DNA from: Sphingomonas sp. LC-1
GTDB lineage: Bacteria > Pseudomonadota > Alphaproteobacteria > Sphingomonadales > Sphingomonadaceae
Assembly (NCBI RefSeq): GCF_025371035.1
Contig: NZ_JANZXB010000002.1
Span: 186,001 to 250,000 of the forward strand
Direction: 5' to 3'
Length of the DNA stretch: 64,000 bases
The position numbers were made by a program, and so were the translations under genes. Positions 11,680 through 20,497 of this stretch are shown piece by piece. The first letter of the stretch is position 1. The number at the start of each line of letters is the position of its first letter. The notes under the pieces were generated by a model. It ran no database searches. It was not told the DNA's origin and saw only the letters and a list, made by a program, of their open reading frames with translations.

Positions 11680-12375
11680 TCAACCGGACGCCTCGGCCCC
11701 CCAAATCGGATCTTTGATCCCCTTTAGAAACGCAGCATGGGCGGCAAGTTCCGCGTCATTGGGGCGGAAGATGCGGGGCGGACGGACTTTTGCCGGCGCG
11801 CGGGCGACGATGGTCGGGCCGGAATCGATCGCCGTCTCCGCCAGGAGACCGAGACCGATCTGGCGCCCGCCCATCAGCTCGACATAGACCTGCGACAGCA
11901 GTTGCGCGTCGAGCAGCGCCCCGTGCAGCACGCGGTGCGACCGGTCGATGCCATAGCGCGAGCAGAGCGCGTCCAGCGTATGCTTGGCGCCGGGGTGCTT
12001 TTGTCGCGCGATGACGAGCGTGTCGACCATGCGGGTCTTCTCGCACACCGGCGCAAAGCCCAGCGCACCCAGTTCGCCGTTGATGAAGCCGAAGTCGAAG
12101 GTCGCGTTGTGCGCGATCAGCGGCGCGTCGCCGATAAAGTCCAGAAACTCGGCCACGCCCGCGGCAAAGACCGGTTTGTCCTTCAGGAACGCGTCGGACA
12201 ATCCGTGGATCGCCTGCGCCTCTGGCGGCATGGACCGTTCGGGGTTGAAATAGGCGTGATAGGTGCGGCCGGTCTCGACCCGGTTGACCAGTTCGACACA
12301 GCCGATTTCGACCAGCCGGTCGCCTTCCGAAAATTTGAACCCTGTCGTTTCGGTGTCGAAAACGATCTCTCTCAT
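11680..12375 (-). CDS. dnaQ: DNA polymerase III epsilon subunit (proofreading exonuclease)
   Basis: A DEDDh 3'-5' exonuclease of about 231 aa. ExoI is FDTETTGF, ExoII is AHNATFDFGFIN, and ExoIII is HRVLHGALLDAQLL with the histidine and aspartate in place. The start at 12375 gives MREIVFDTETTG; an alternative at 12396 overlaps coaE by 14 bases and has a better Shine-Dalgarno (GAGGGG), so the first seven residues are uncertain. It closes the run ppsR-maf-aroE-coaE-dnaQ, which leads away from the proposed oriC as in other alphaproteobacteria. Confidence 0.95.
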   Translation of the reverse strand: MREIVFDTETTGFKFSEGDRLVEIGCVELVNRVETGRTYHAYFNPERSMPPEAQAIHGLSDAFLKDKPVFAAGVAEFLDFIGDAPLIAHNATFDFGFINGELGALGFAPVCEKTRMVDTLVIARQKHPGAKHTLDALCSRYGIDRSHRVLHGALLDAQLLSQVYVELMGGRQIGLGLLAETAIDSGPTIVARAPAKVRPPRIFRPNDAELAAHAAFLKGIKDPIWGAEASG

Positions 12376-12382
12376 GAGCCGA

Positions 12383-12976
12383 CTATCGGCCTTCATCGCC
12401 CCTCATGCAAGCGATCAGCCGCTGCACCGCCGCCTTCGTTTCGGCCAGCGGAATGTCGGTCGCGATGACGTGATCGGCGCGCGCACGCTTTTCCGCATCG
12501 GGCATTTGACGCCCCAGAATCGCGGCGAACTTGGCTTTGGTCATACCGGGTCTTGCCAACACCCTTGCCTCCTGCACGGCCCGTTCTGCCGATACAACCA
12601 ACGTCTTATCCACAGCCTTATCACCACCGGTTTCGAACAGCAGCGGCACGTCCACCACCACCAGGGGCGAGGCGGCATGGCGCGCCAAAAAGGCCGCCCT
12701 CTCCGTCTGAACTGCCGGATGGACGATCGCCTCCAACCGTCGCATCGCGGAATCATCACCCAGCACGGCACGACCGAGCGCGGCGCGATTCACACCCCCC
12801 GAATCGGTCGTACCGGGAAAAGCCGTCTCGATCGCCGCGACCAGCCGCCCATCCGGTCCTTGCAGTTCATGGACACAGGCATCGGCATCGAACACCGGCA
12901 CCCCCTCGTCACGAAACATCTGCGCGACGGTGGATTTGCCCATCCCGATCGAACCGGTGAGGCCAAGGACGATCAT
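12383..12976 (-). CDS. coaE: Dephospho-CoA kinase
   Basis: A 197-aa P-loop kinase that phosphorylates the ribose 3' hydroxyl of dephospho-CoA, the last step of coenzyme A synthesis. The Walker A motif is GSIGMGKST (residues 8-16), followed by FDADACVHEL and DVPLLFETGG, both typical of CoaE. The start codon overlaps the aroE stop in an ATGA. A perfect DnaA box TTATCCACA (12606-12614) lies within the coding region. Confidence 0.96.
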   Translation of the reverse strand: MIVLGLTGSIGMGKSTVAQMFRDEGVPVFDADACVHELQGPDGRLVAAIETAFPGTTDSGGVNRAALGRAVLGDDSAMRRLEAIVHPAVQTERAAFLARHAASPLVVVDVPLLFETGGDKAVDKTLVVSAERAVQEARVLARPGMTKAKFAAILGRQMPDAEKRARADHVIATDIPLAETKAAVQRLIACMRGDEGR

Positions 12977-13785
12977 GCCAGCAGGCGACGGCGCAATTCG
13001 TCGTCCCGGTCGCGCGGCGGCTCCGCCCCGAAGAACAACCGGAACGCCACCGCCGCCTGGCCGATCAGCATCTCCAGCCCGTCGATCCCGACCAGACCCC
13101 TACCCCGCGCCGCCGCCAGCAGCCCGGTTTCGAGCGGCGCATAAACGATGTCATAGACCACCGCCTCTGCGGGCAAGGCCGACAGGTCGAGGGCGAGCGG
13201 CGGCTGGCCCGTCATCCCCAGGCTGGTCGCATTGACCAGCAGCGCCGATGGCGGAACCGCTTCCCCGATCGGCAGCGCCTGCCCCTCGAGCCCAAAGGAC
13301 GACAGCAAATCCGCTCCCTTCGCGACATCACGGTTGAACAGGGTCACCGGGCCGACCGCCATATCCGACAACGCGAACAGGACGGCGCGGGCCGCCCCCC
13401 CTGCCCCGATCACCGTCACCGGCTTGGCCGCGAGATCGAGTCCGGCCAGCGGCGCCGCGAATCCGGACGCGTCGGTGTTGGTGCCGGTCAGCGCACCATC
13501 CTCCGCCCGGATGACCGTGTTGATCGCGCCGATCGATGTGCGAACATCCTCGCGATCCTCGACATGCGCCAGCGCCGCGACCTTGTGCGGCACGGTGATG
13601 TTGCAGCCGCGCCAGTCGGGATCTGCGGCCCTCGTCGCGAAATAGCCGGGCAGTGCGTCGGGCGTGACGTGGGTGGCGCGATACTCCGCGTCGATCCCCA
13701 GCGCCTCCAGCCAGAAGCTGTGGATAAGCGGCGATTTGGTGTGGCCGATCGGATCGCCGATCACCTCCGCATAGGGCCTGGCCAT
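12973..13785 (-). CDS. aroE: Shikimate dehydrogenase (NADP+)
   Basis: A 270-aa enzyme that reduces 3-dehydroshikimate to shikimate in aromatic amino acid synthesis. It has the substrate-binding start VIGDPIGHTKSPLIHSFW, the catalytic lysine in NITVPHKVAAL, the NADP-binding GAGGAARAVLFAL and the end segment GLEMLIGQAAVAF. The start at 13785 overlaps the maf stop as TGATG; a start at 13800 is possible. Much longer frames upstream run inside maf and are not coding. A perfect DnaA box (13719-13727) lies near its 5' end. Confidence 0.95.
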   Translation of the reverse strand: MARPYAEVIGDPIGHTKSPLIHSFWLEALGIDAEYRATHVTPDALPGYFATRAADPDWRGCNITVPHKVAALAHVEDREDVRTSIGAINTVIRAEDGALTGTNTDASGFAAPLAGLDLAAKPVTVIGAGGAARAVLFALSDMAVGPVTLFNRDVAKGADLLSSFGLEGQALPIGEAVPPSALLVNATSLGMTGQPPLALDLSALPAEAVVYDIVYAPLETGLLAAARGRGLVGIDGLEMLIGQAAVAFRLFFGAEPPRDRDDELRRRLLA

Positions 13786-14372
13786 CAGGCGGGCATCCAT
13801 CCGCGCTCGCGCAAATAGCCCAGTATGGGAAGCAGCGGCATGCCCAGAATGGTGAAATGGCTCCCCTCGATCCGCGAGAAGAGCTGGACGCCCGGTCCCT
13901 CGATCCGGAAACAGCCGACACAACCCGATATGGCGGGCCATTCCTGATCCAGATAGCGGTTGATAAAGGCCGGGGAGAGGGGACGAACATGGAGCCTGGC
14001 GCGCTCGACCTGCCGCCAGACGGGGCGGCCATGCTCGGCGATGACGGCGGCACTCCACAATTCGTGGCTGCCGCCGCTCATCCGCGCGAGATGCTCGGCC
14101 GCTTCCTCGCGGCTCTCGGGCTTGTCGAGCAGCGTGCCGTCGGCCAGCGCGACGATCGAATCCGACCCCAGCACCGGGACCGGCCCGGCGTTCGCCGACA
14201 CCTTCACCGCCTTCATCTCGGCCAGCGCGTCGGACAGGTCGCGGGGGGACGAACCCGCCATCGCCGCCTTGACCGCCGCTTCGTCGACGCGGGCGGGCAG
14301 GGCTTCATAGGCGACCCCGGCGGCGTCGAGCATCGCCCGGCGCGAGGCGCTTTGCGAGGCGAGGATGATCAT
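13785..14372 (-). CDS. maf: Maf family nucleotide pyrophosphatase
   Basis: A 195-aa Maf/HAM1-like protein. The start IILASQSASRRAMLDAAG is the family P-loop-like motif, followed by VLGSDSIVALADG with the metal-binding aspartate, and by an E-rich end of the active site. Such proteins hydrolyse non-canonical nucleoside triphosphates and have been linked to control of septation. Its start overlaps the ppsR stop by four bases (ATGA) and its stop overlaps the aroE start, so the operon is tightly coupled. Confidence 0.93.
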   Translation of the reverse strand: MIILASQSASRRAMLDAAGVAYEALPARVDEAAVKAAMAGSSPRDLSDALAEMKAVKVSANAGPVPVLGSDSIVALADGTLLDKPESREEAAEHLARMSGGSHELWSAAVIAEHGRPVWRQVERARLHVRPLSPAFINRYLDQEWPAISGCVGCFRIEGPGVQLFSRIEGSHFTILGMPLLPILGYLRERGWMPA

Positions 14373-15187
14373 GCGTCGGTCTTTCTTTGATTTACGAGGG
14401 AGATGATCGCCGCCGCCGTTTCCTCGATCGAACGGCGGGTCACGTCGATCACCGGCCAGTCATTATCGGCGAACATCCGGCGGGCGAAGGTGAGTTCGCG
14501 GTTCACCGCCTCCTGCGCGACATAGTCGGTGTCGGGCGCCTGGTTGAGCGAGAGCAGCCGGTTGCGCCGGATCGCGATCAACCGATCCGCGCTCGTGGTC
14601 AGCCCGACGACCAGCGGATTTCTAAGCGTGAACAGCGACGGGGGCGGGGGGCTTTCGACCACGATCGGGATGTTGGCGGTCTTGAAGCCGCGATTGGCGA
14701 GATAGATGGAGGTCGGCGTCTTGGACGAGCGGCTGACCCCGGCCAACACGATATCGGCTTCCTCCCATTCCTCCCAGGCGATGCCGTCGTCATGCGCGAT
14801 GGTGAACTGGATCGCATCGACCCGCGCGAAATAGGCGGCGTCCAGGACATGCTGGCGGCCGGGCCGCATCTTGGCCTGAACACCCAACAGCCCCGACAAT
14901 GCGGCGTTGACCGGGTCGAGCGGCGCGACGGTGGGCAGGCCCAGCGCATGACACCGGCTTTCCAGGATGCGGCGGGTCGCCGGGTTGACCAGCGTGTAGA
15001 TGACCAGCCCCGGATTCTGCGCGATCTCCTGAAGGATACGCTCCAGATGGCTTTCGGTGCGGACCATCGGCCAGAAGTGCCGGACGGTTTCCACATCGTC
15101 ATATTGCGCCAGCGCCGCCTTGGCGATGTTCTCCAGCGTTTCGCCCGTGGAATCGGACAAAAGGTGGAGGTGGAGCCGCGTCGTCAT
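14369..15187 (-). CDS. ppsR: Pyruvate, water dikinase regulatory protein (DUF299)
   Basis: A 272-aa bifunctional kinase/pyrophosphorylase of the PSRP/DUF299 family, which switches PEP synthase or pyruvate phosphate dikinase off and on using ADP and phosphate. The family starts LHLLSDSTGETL, and the P-loop is GVSRSSKTPTSIYLANRG. The start at 15187 was chosen because upstream sequence is the intergenic origin region and translates into nonsense. It is the first gene left of oriC; its homologue occupies the same place in other alphaproteobacteria. Confidence 0.93.
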   Translation of the reverse strand: MTTRLHLHLLSDSTGETLENIAKAALAQYDDVETVRHFWPMVRTESHLERILQEIAQNPGLVIYTLVNPATRRILESRCHALGLPTVAPLDPVNAALSGLLGVQAKMRPGRQHVLDAAYFARVDAIQFTIAHDDGIAWEEWEEADIVLAGVSRSSKTPTSIYLANRGFKTANIPIVVESPPPPSLFTLRNPLVVGLTTSADRLIAIRRNRLLSLNQAPDTDYVAQEAVNRELTFARRMFADNDWPVIDVTRRSIEETAAAIISLVNQRKTDA

Positions 15188-15490
15188 GACCGGCCTAATG
15201 ACTCTGTGGATAACATGGGAAGAATCGGTAGCGTAACTTCGCCGACCGGCCAAGCGGCGGACCGGCGGTGGATAACGACCGATTCGTCCACAATGAATCT
15301 CACAGGCCCGATTCTTTTCCACAGCCTGTGAGTTACGGGGGTCATGAATCCGAATCCCGTTGAATCGGCGATTCCCCATGAGTCAACGTGTTGGCATATC
15401 GGGGAGAGCCGCATAATCCCGACAACCAACGTGCCAACCACTTCAACAATCCATTCTTAGAATCTTCTTATTTAGAAGAAGGGGGGTCTC
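15188..15490. other. oriC: Probable chromosomal replication origin, oriC
   Basis: This gap between divergent ppsR and hemE holds a perfect DnaA box TGTGGATAA (15205-15213, minus strand), two boxes with one mismatch (GGTGGATAA 15267-15275 and TTTTCCACA 15315-15323) and a weaker one (TCGTCCACA 15284-15292). An AT-rich stretch (15441-15480, 11 G/C of 40) next to hemE is a candidate unwinding element. Eleven GANTC methylation sites lie in 15200-15464, where about one is expected by chance. The hemE side of alphaproteobacterial origins is well known from Caulobacter, and genes on both sides point away from this gap. Confidence 0.85.
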
Positions 15491-16528
15491 CTGACCGACG
15501 TTGCGATTCAAAAACCCCTGCTCGCCGTGCTTTCCGGTGAGCGGCAGGCAACGCCACCGATGTGGCTCATGCGACAGGCCGGGCGCTATCTGCCGGAGTA
15601 TCGCGCATTGCGGGCAGAGAAGGGGGGCTTCCTGGCTTTGGCCACCGATCCGGCGGCGGCGGCCGAGGTGACGGTGCAGCCGATCAGGCGGTTCGGGTTC
15701 GATGGCGCGATCCTGTTCTCCGACATCCTGATGGTCCCATGGGCGCTGGGCCAGGATCTGAGCTTCGGGGTGGGCGAGGGGCCGCGTCTGGCGCCTGCGC
15801 TGGTCGATCATGCGCTGAATGCCCTGGAGCGCGTCCCTGAGCGGCTCGACCCGGTCTATGCCACCGTGGCAGGGGTGAAGGCGCAATTGCCGTCCCAGAC
15901 CAGCTTCCTGGGCTTTGCGGGCTCTCCCTGGACGGTCGCGACCTATATGGTGGCGGGGCAGGGGTCCAAGGACCAGGGCGAGACGCGGCGCTTCGCCTAT
16001 GCCGATCCGGCCGGGTTCGGGGCGATCATCCAGGCCATCGTGGACATGACGGTCGACTATCTGGCGGGGCAGGTCGCCAACGGGGTCGAGGCGGTGCAGC
16101 TGTTCGACAGTTGGGCGGGCTCCTTGTCCCCGGCGCAGTTCGAGCGCTGGGTGATCGCGCCCAATGCCGCGATCGTCGACGGCTTCCGCAAACGCTGCCC
16201 CGGCGTGCCGGTGATCGGCTTCCCCAAGGGCGCCGGTGGCAAGCTGCCCGCCTATGCCCGCGAGACGGGGGTGGACGCGGTCGGGCTGGACGAGACGGTC
16301 GATCCGGTCTGGGCAGATACCTATATGCCCAAGGGCTTGCCGGTGCAGGGCAATCTCGACCCGCTGGCGCTGATCGCCGGGGGCGAGGCACTGGACGGAG
16401 CGGTCGATCGCATCCTCGCCGCCTTTGGCGACCGGCCGCATATCTTCAATCTGGGGCATGGCATATTGCCCGACACGCCGATCGCGCATGTCGAGCGGCT
16501 GATCGCCCGTGTGAGGAACGACCTATGA
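15491..16528 (+). CDS. hemE: Uroporphyrinogen decarboxylase, probable CTG start
   Basis: UroD removes the four acetate carboxyls of uroporphyrinogen III to give coproporphyrinogen III in heme synthesis. The substrate-binding MRQAGRYLPEYR (R28, R32) and the family motif GFAGSPWTVATYM are present. No ATG, GTG or TTG lies between the in-frame TAG at 15473 and GTG at 15527, but that GTG would remove the first helix and has no ribosome-binding site. CTG at 15491 follows AAGGGGGG by four bases and gives MTDVAIQKPLLAVL, which fits the family start. Predictors that allow only ATG/GTG/TTG will place the start at 15527. The stop overlaps hemJ. Confidence 0.95.
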   Translation: MTDVAIQKPLLAVLSGERQATPPMWLMRQAGRYLPEYRALRAEKGGFLALATDPAAAAEVTVQPIRRFGFDGAILFSDILMVPWALGQDLSFGVGEGPRLAPALVDHALNALERVPERLDPVYATVAGVKAQLPSQTSFLGFAGSPWTVATYMVAGQGSKDQGETRRFAYADPAGFGAIIQAIVDMTVDYLAGQVANGVEAVQLFDSWAGSLSPAQFERWVIAPNAAIVDGFRKRCPGVPVIGFPKGAGGKLPAYARETGVDAVGLDETVDPVWADTYMPKGLPVQGNLDPLALIAGGEALDGAVDRILAAFGDRPHIFNLGHGILPDTPIAHVERLIARVRNDL

Positions 16529-16986
16529 TCGGACTATTGGGGGCCGCCTATGAATGGGTGAAGGCGGCGCATATCATCTTCGTCATCTTCTGGATGGCGG
16601 GGCTGTTCATGATGCCGCGCTATCTGGTCTATCATCAGGAGGCTCTGGTCGCGGGTGACGCGACGGACGCCGCGCGCTGGGTCGAGCGCGAGGGCAAGCT
16701 GCGTTCGATCATCCTGACGCCTGCGATGATCGCGGTCTGGGTGCTGGGGCTGCTGCTGGCGGTATCGCTGGGGCTGTTCTCGGGCGTGCCCGGACTGGGC
16801 TGGCTCCATGCCAAGCTGTTCTTCGTGCTGCTGCTCAGCGGCTATCATGGCTGGATGGTCGGCTATGCGAAGAAGCTGGCGTGCGGGGAGACGAAGCTGA
16901 CCGGCAAGCAATTGCGCATGATCAACGAAGTGCCCGCGCTGGCGGCGACGATCATCGTCGTGCTGGTGGTCATCAAGCCGTTCTGA
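16525..16986 (+). CDS. hemJ: Protoporphyrinogen oxidase HemJ
   Basis: A 153-aa membrane protein of the HemJ (UPF0093) family that oxidises protoporphyrinogen IX to protoporphyrin IX. It has about four hydrophobic segments, a conserved histidine in VKAAHIIFVIFWMAGLF (H15), and the tail KQLRMINEVPALAATIIV shared by the family. The ATG overlaps the hemE TGA by four bases, so the two heme genes are coupled. hemE-hemJ-rho is a common alphaproteobacterial order near the origin. Confidence 0.94.
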   Translation: MIGLLGAAYEWVKAAHIIFVIFWMAGLFMMPRYLVYHQEALVAGDATDAARWVEREGKLRSIILTPAMIAVWVLGLLLAVSLGLFSGVPGLGWLHAKLFFVLLLSGYHGWMVGYAKKLACGETKLTGKQLRMINEVPALAATIIVVLVVIKPF

Positions 16987-16995
16987 ACAGGAGCC

Positions 16996-17024
16996 GGAGA
17001 CGCGAGCGAAGCGCCCGCGTCTCC
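16996..17024 (+). terminator. Hairpin downstream of hemJ
   Basis: GGAGACGCG (16996-17004) pairs perfectly with CGCGTCTCC (17016-17024), ten bases after the hemJ stop. No T-tract follows, so it may stabilise the mRNA end or need Rho to terminate. Confidence 0.5.
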
Positions 17025-17032
17025 ATTCCCCA

Positions 17033-17061
17033 TTGACTTGGGGGTCTTCGAATCCTAACTC
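17033..17061 (+). promoter_or_regulatory. Possible rho promoter
   Basis: TTGACT (17033-17038) and TAACTC (17056-17061) are separated by 17 bases, about 105 bases before rho. The leader would be long enough for the known attenuation of rho by Rho, but nothing in the leader proves this. Confidence 0.4.
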
Positions 17062-17166
17062 GGCACCTGTACGGCGCGGTCCTCGCGTCGGGTACGCTTC
17101 CTTATCGACAGCCTCGTTTCGCCGCGATCATCGCCGACCGACGCCCTCCGACCATCCGGACCGATC

Positions 17167-18423
<1,257 letters not shown>

Positions 18424-18464
18424 GAGCGGGGCGGGGGCACCAACCCCGCCGACGCTACGGTTTG

Positions 18465-18514
18465 ATGGGTTCGCCGGCGGGAAATAGGCCCGCTTGCGAA
18501 CCCATTTTCGTTTT
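18465..18514 (+). terminator. Rho-independent terminator of rho
   Basis: ATGGGTTCGC (18465-18474) pairs perfectly with GCGAACCCAT (18496-18505); an inner GCGGG/CCCGC pair extends the hairpin, and TTTTCGTTTT follows. The rho gene itself therefore ends without needing Rho. Confidence 0.85.
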
Positions 18515-18644
18515 GGGGCGTTAGCAGGCCCGATCCCACCCCCTTTCGGGATCGTGCCGGTCCAAGCACGGCACGGCCGCGTCGTTGCTTACCACGCGAC
18601 GCGGCCAAACGGGGGAGCGCCCCAGTCCCACCGTTTCTCCCCCT

Positions 18645-18727
18645 CCGTTCAGCCTGAGCGGGGTCGAAGGCCAAGGGTGTCCGTTGGCGAAACGCGGACC
18701 ATGCGCTTCGACGTCGCTCAGCGGGAA
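18645..18727. repeat. Paired inverted copies of the dispersed repeat (locus B)
   Basis: A good copy (18645-18675, with TTCAGCCTGAGCGGGGTCGA) is followed by a partial inverted copy (18704-18727, GCTTCGACGTCGCTCAGCGGG). The pair lies between the convergent genes rho and bamE, 28 bases from the bamE stop. Confidence 0.7.
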
Positions 18728-18755
18728 TGGAGGGAAGTGAGAGGCGCTTCAGCCC

Positions 18756-19250
18756 TTATGGCCGGGTGCGCCCGCCGCCCATGCCACCGCCCTGGCCAGC
18801 ACCCGCGCCCGGTGCACCCACCGCGCCGATATTGCCGAACAGATCCTGGAAGAAGCCGCGCTCGCGACCCAGGGTCGGCGTGGTCTTGCCATAGGGCGAG
18901 ATGTCCGCGACCTGATCCAGCCCGGCGCGACGGATCGTCGTCACATTGCCCGCCTTGTCGAAGCTGATCTGCAGCGTGATCTGCGACGAGGGATGGGGCA
19001 GGGTATAGCCCAGATTGCGGCTGTCGCGCGCGACATAATACCAGTCGGTCCCGCCGAACTGGCTGCTGATCGTCGGAGTGCCCAGCGTCTGGAGCACCGA
19101 CTGGCGGTTGTCGACGCCCGGCTGGATCGAGTTGACGAGATCGACATCGACCACATAACCCTGATGCGACCGCAGCGGCGTACAGGCGGACGCGGCCAGG
19201 GCCATCGCCAGGCCGAGCCCGAGGGCGGCGCGGGTGGAAGAAACGCTCAT
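18756..19250 (-). CDS. bamE: Outer membrane protein assembly factor BamE (SmpA/OmlA)
   Basis: A 164-aa lipoprotein with a lipobox ALAASAC (the cysteine becomes lipidated) and the SmpA/OmlA domain (VDLVNSIQPGVDNRQSVLQ...LGTPTISSQFGGTDWYYV). BamE supports the BAM complex that inserts beta-barrel proteins. Three ATGs stand in a row; GGAG six bases before the third decides for 19250. The C-terminal tail is an unusual glycine-rich, disordered stretch (GAPGAGAGQGGGMGGG). The gene is divergent from the bc1 chaperone gene. Confidence 0.92.
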   Translation of the reverse strand: MSVSSTRAALGLGLAMALAASACTPLRSHQGYVVDVDLVNSIQPGVDNRQSVLQTLGTPTISSQFGGTDWYYVARDSRNLGYTLPHPSSQITLQISFDKAGNVTTIRRAGLDQVADISPYGKTTPTLGRERGFFQDLFGNIGAVGAPGAGAGQGGGMGGGRTRP

Positions 19251-19396
19251 CATCATCTCCGGGCCGGATCATCGGCCGCACAGGCAGGTATACAGGCGAC
19301 CGATCCGCTCGACCGTCGCCCCCTCGATATGCGAAGGGAAAGGCGCATACAAGCAATTCGCGCGCGGCTGATCGTGCGGCAAGGAGGGAGGGGCGC

Positions 19397-19930
19397 ATGG
19401 TTCTGGGAACGCTCAAGCGGGGAATCGCGCGCTATTTCGGACGCGACGGCGATCAAGCCCTGCCGCTGTACAATGCGGTGGTGCTGCGGGCACGCGAACC
19501 ACATTGGTATCTGGCCGGTGCGGTGCCCGACACGGTCGATGGCCGGTTCGACATGATCGCGGCCGTCCTGTCGATGGTGCTGATCCGTCTGGAGGCCATG
19601 CCCGAAGGCGCAGGCCCGGCGGCGCGGTTGACCGAGCGCTTCGTCACCGACATGGACGGACAGCTTCGCGAACTGGGCATCGGCGACATCGTGGTCGGCA
19701 AGCATATCGGCCGGATGATGGCGATGCTTGGCGGCCGCCTGACCGCCTATCGCGCGGGGCTGGCGGGGGAGGGGGAGGCGTTCGACGCCGCCCTGCTCCG
19801 CAATCTGTACCGCGGAGAGGTCCCCGCCGATCCGAACGCCATCGCCCATGTTCGCGAGGCGCTTCGTACCCTACATAGCGGGTTGGCGGACGTATCGCTC
19901 GCCCGACTGCTGCTTGGAGAATTACCGTGA
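19397..19930 (+). CDS. Ubiquinol-cytochrome c chaperone family protein
   Basis: A 177-aa helical protein of the Cbp3/UQCC1-like family (Ubiq_cyt_C_chap), which in mitochondria helps cytochrome b enter the bc1 complex. Typical segments are YNAVVLRAREPHWYL, FDMIAAVLSMVLIRLE and VTDMDGQLRELGIGDIVVGK. AGGGAGGGG precedes the ATG. It is followed by DUF177 with a four-base overlap and is divergent from bamE, a grouping seen in many alphaproteobacteria. The role in bacterial respiratory complex assembly is inferred from the eukaryotic family. Confidence 0.9.
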   Translation: MVLGTLKRGIARYFGRDGDQALPLYNAVVLRAREPHWYLAGAVPDTVDGRFDMIAAVLSMVLIRLEAMPEGAGPAARLTERFVTDMDGQLRELGIGDIVVGKHIGRMMAMLGGRLTAYRAGLAGEGEAFDAALLRNLYRGEVPADPNAIAHVREALRTLHSGLADVSLARLLLGELP

Positions 19931-20454
19931 CCCCCGAATGGAGCCGCCCCGAAAAGATCGATACGATCGGCGAGCGGGAAAAGCCGATCGCGATCGAGGC
20001 CAATGACGATGAACGCCGTGCGCTGGCCGGACGGTTCGGGCTGCTGGCGATCGACGCACTGAACGCCGAACTGGTGGTGCGACCCGACGCGATGGGCATC
20101 CTCGTCACCGGCACGGTGCGGGGTTCGGTGGTTCAGCCCTGCTCGGTCACGGGCGATCCCGTTCCCGCGACGGTCGACGAGCCGGTAGCGCTTCGCTTCG
20201 TAGAGCCAACCGCCCATGGGGCGGAGGAGGAAATCGAACTGTCCGAAGACTCGCTCGACACGATCGAGATCGAAGGCGGCACGATCGACCTGGGCGAGGC
20301 AGCGGCGGAAACCATGGCACTGTCGCTGGACCCGTTCCCGCGCAGCCCCAATGCCGCGACGGCGCTCAAGGAAGCAGGGGTCATCAGCGAGGACGAGGCC
20401 GGACCCTTCGGCGCGTTGGCCGGGCTGAAGGCAAAGCTCGAGGGCAAGTCCTGA
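19927..20454 (+). CDS. DUF177 (YceD) family protein
   Basis: A 175-aa protein of the YceD/DUF177 family, which elsewhere is often next to rpmF and has been linked to 23S rRNA accumulation. The family features VQPCSVTGDPVPATVDEPV and the acidic middle EEEIELSEDSLDTIEIEGG followed by DLGEAAAETMALSLDPFPR are clear. The GTG start overlaps the stop of the bc1 chaperone gene (GTGA). No rpmF follows here. The acidic, cysteine-poor sequence suggests a soluble cytoplasmic protein. Confidence 0.9.
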   Translation: MTPEWSRPEKIDTIGEREKPIAIEANDDERRALAGRFGLLAIDALNAELVVRPDAMGILVTGTVRGSVVQPCSVTGDPVPATVDEPVALRFVEPTAHGAEEEIELSEDSLDTIEIEGGTIDLGEAAAETMALSLDPFPRSPNAATALKEAGVISEDEAGPFGALAGLKAKLEGKS

Positions 20455-20497
20455 TTCAATTGAAGCTGTGGAGCGGCAGGGGCGAGGGGACGCCCCG

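Larger units (their letters stand above)
18424..18755. other. Gene-free stretch between rho and bamE
   Basis: These 332 bases hold a short hairpin (GGCGGGG 18430-18436 with CCCCGCC 18444-18450), the intrinsic terminator of rho and one locus of the dispersed inverted repeat. I find no supportable gene on either strand. Confidence 0.7.

Noticed and set aside
18430-18450. Hairpin directly after the rho stop
   Set aside because: It lacks a T-tract, and a much better terminator lies 15 bases further on.
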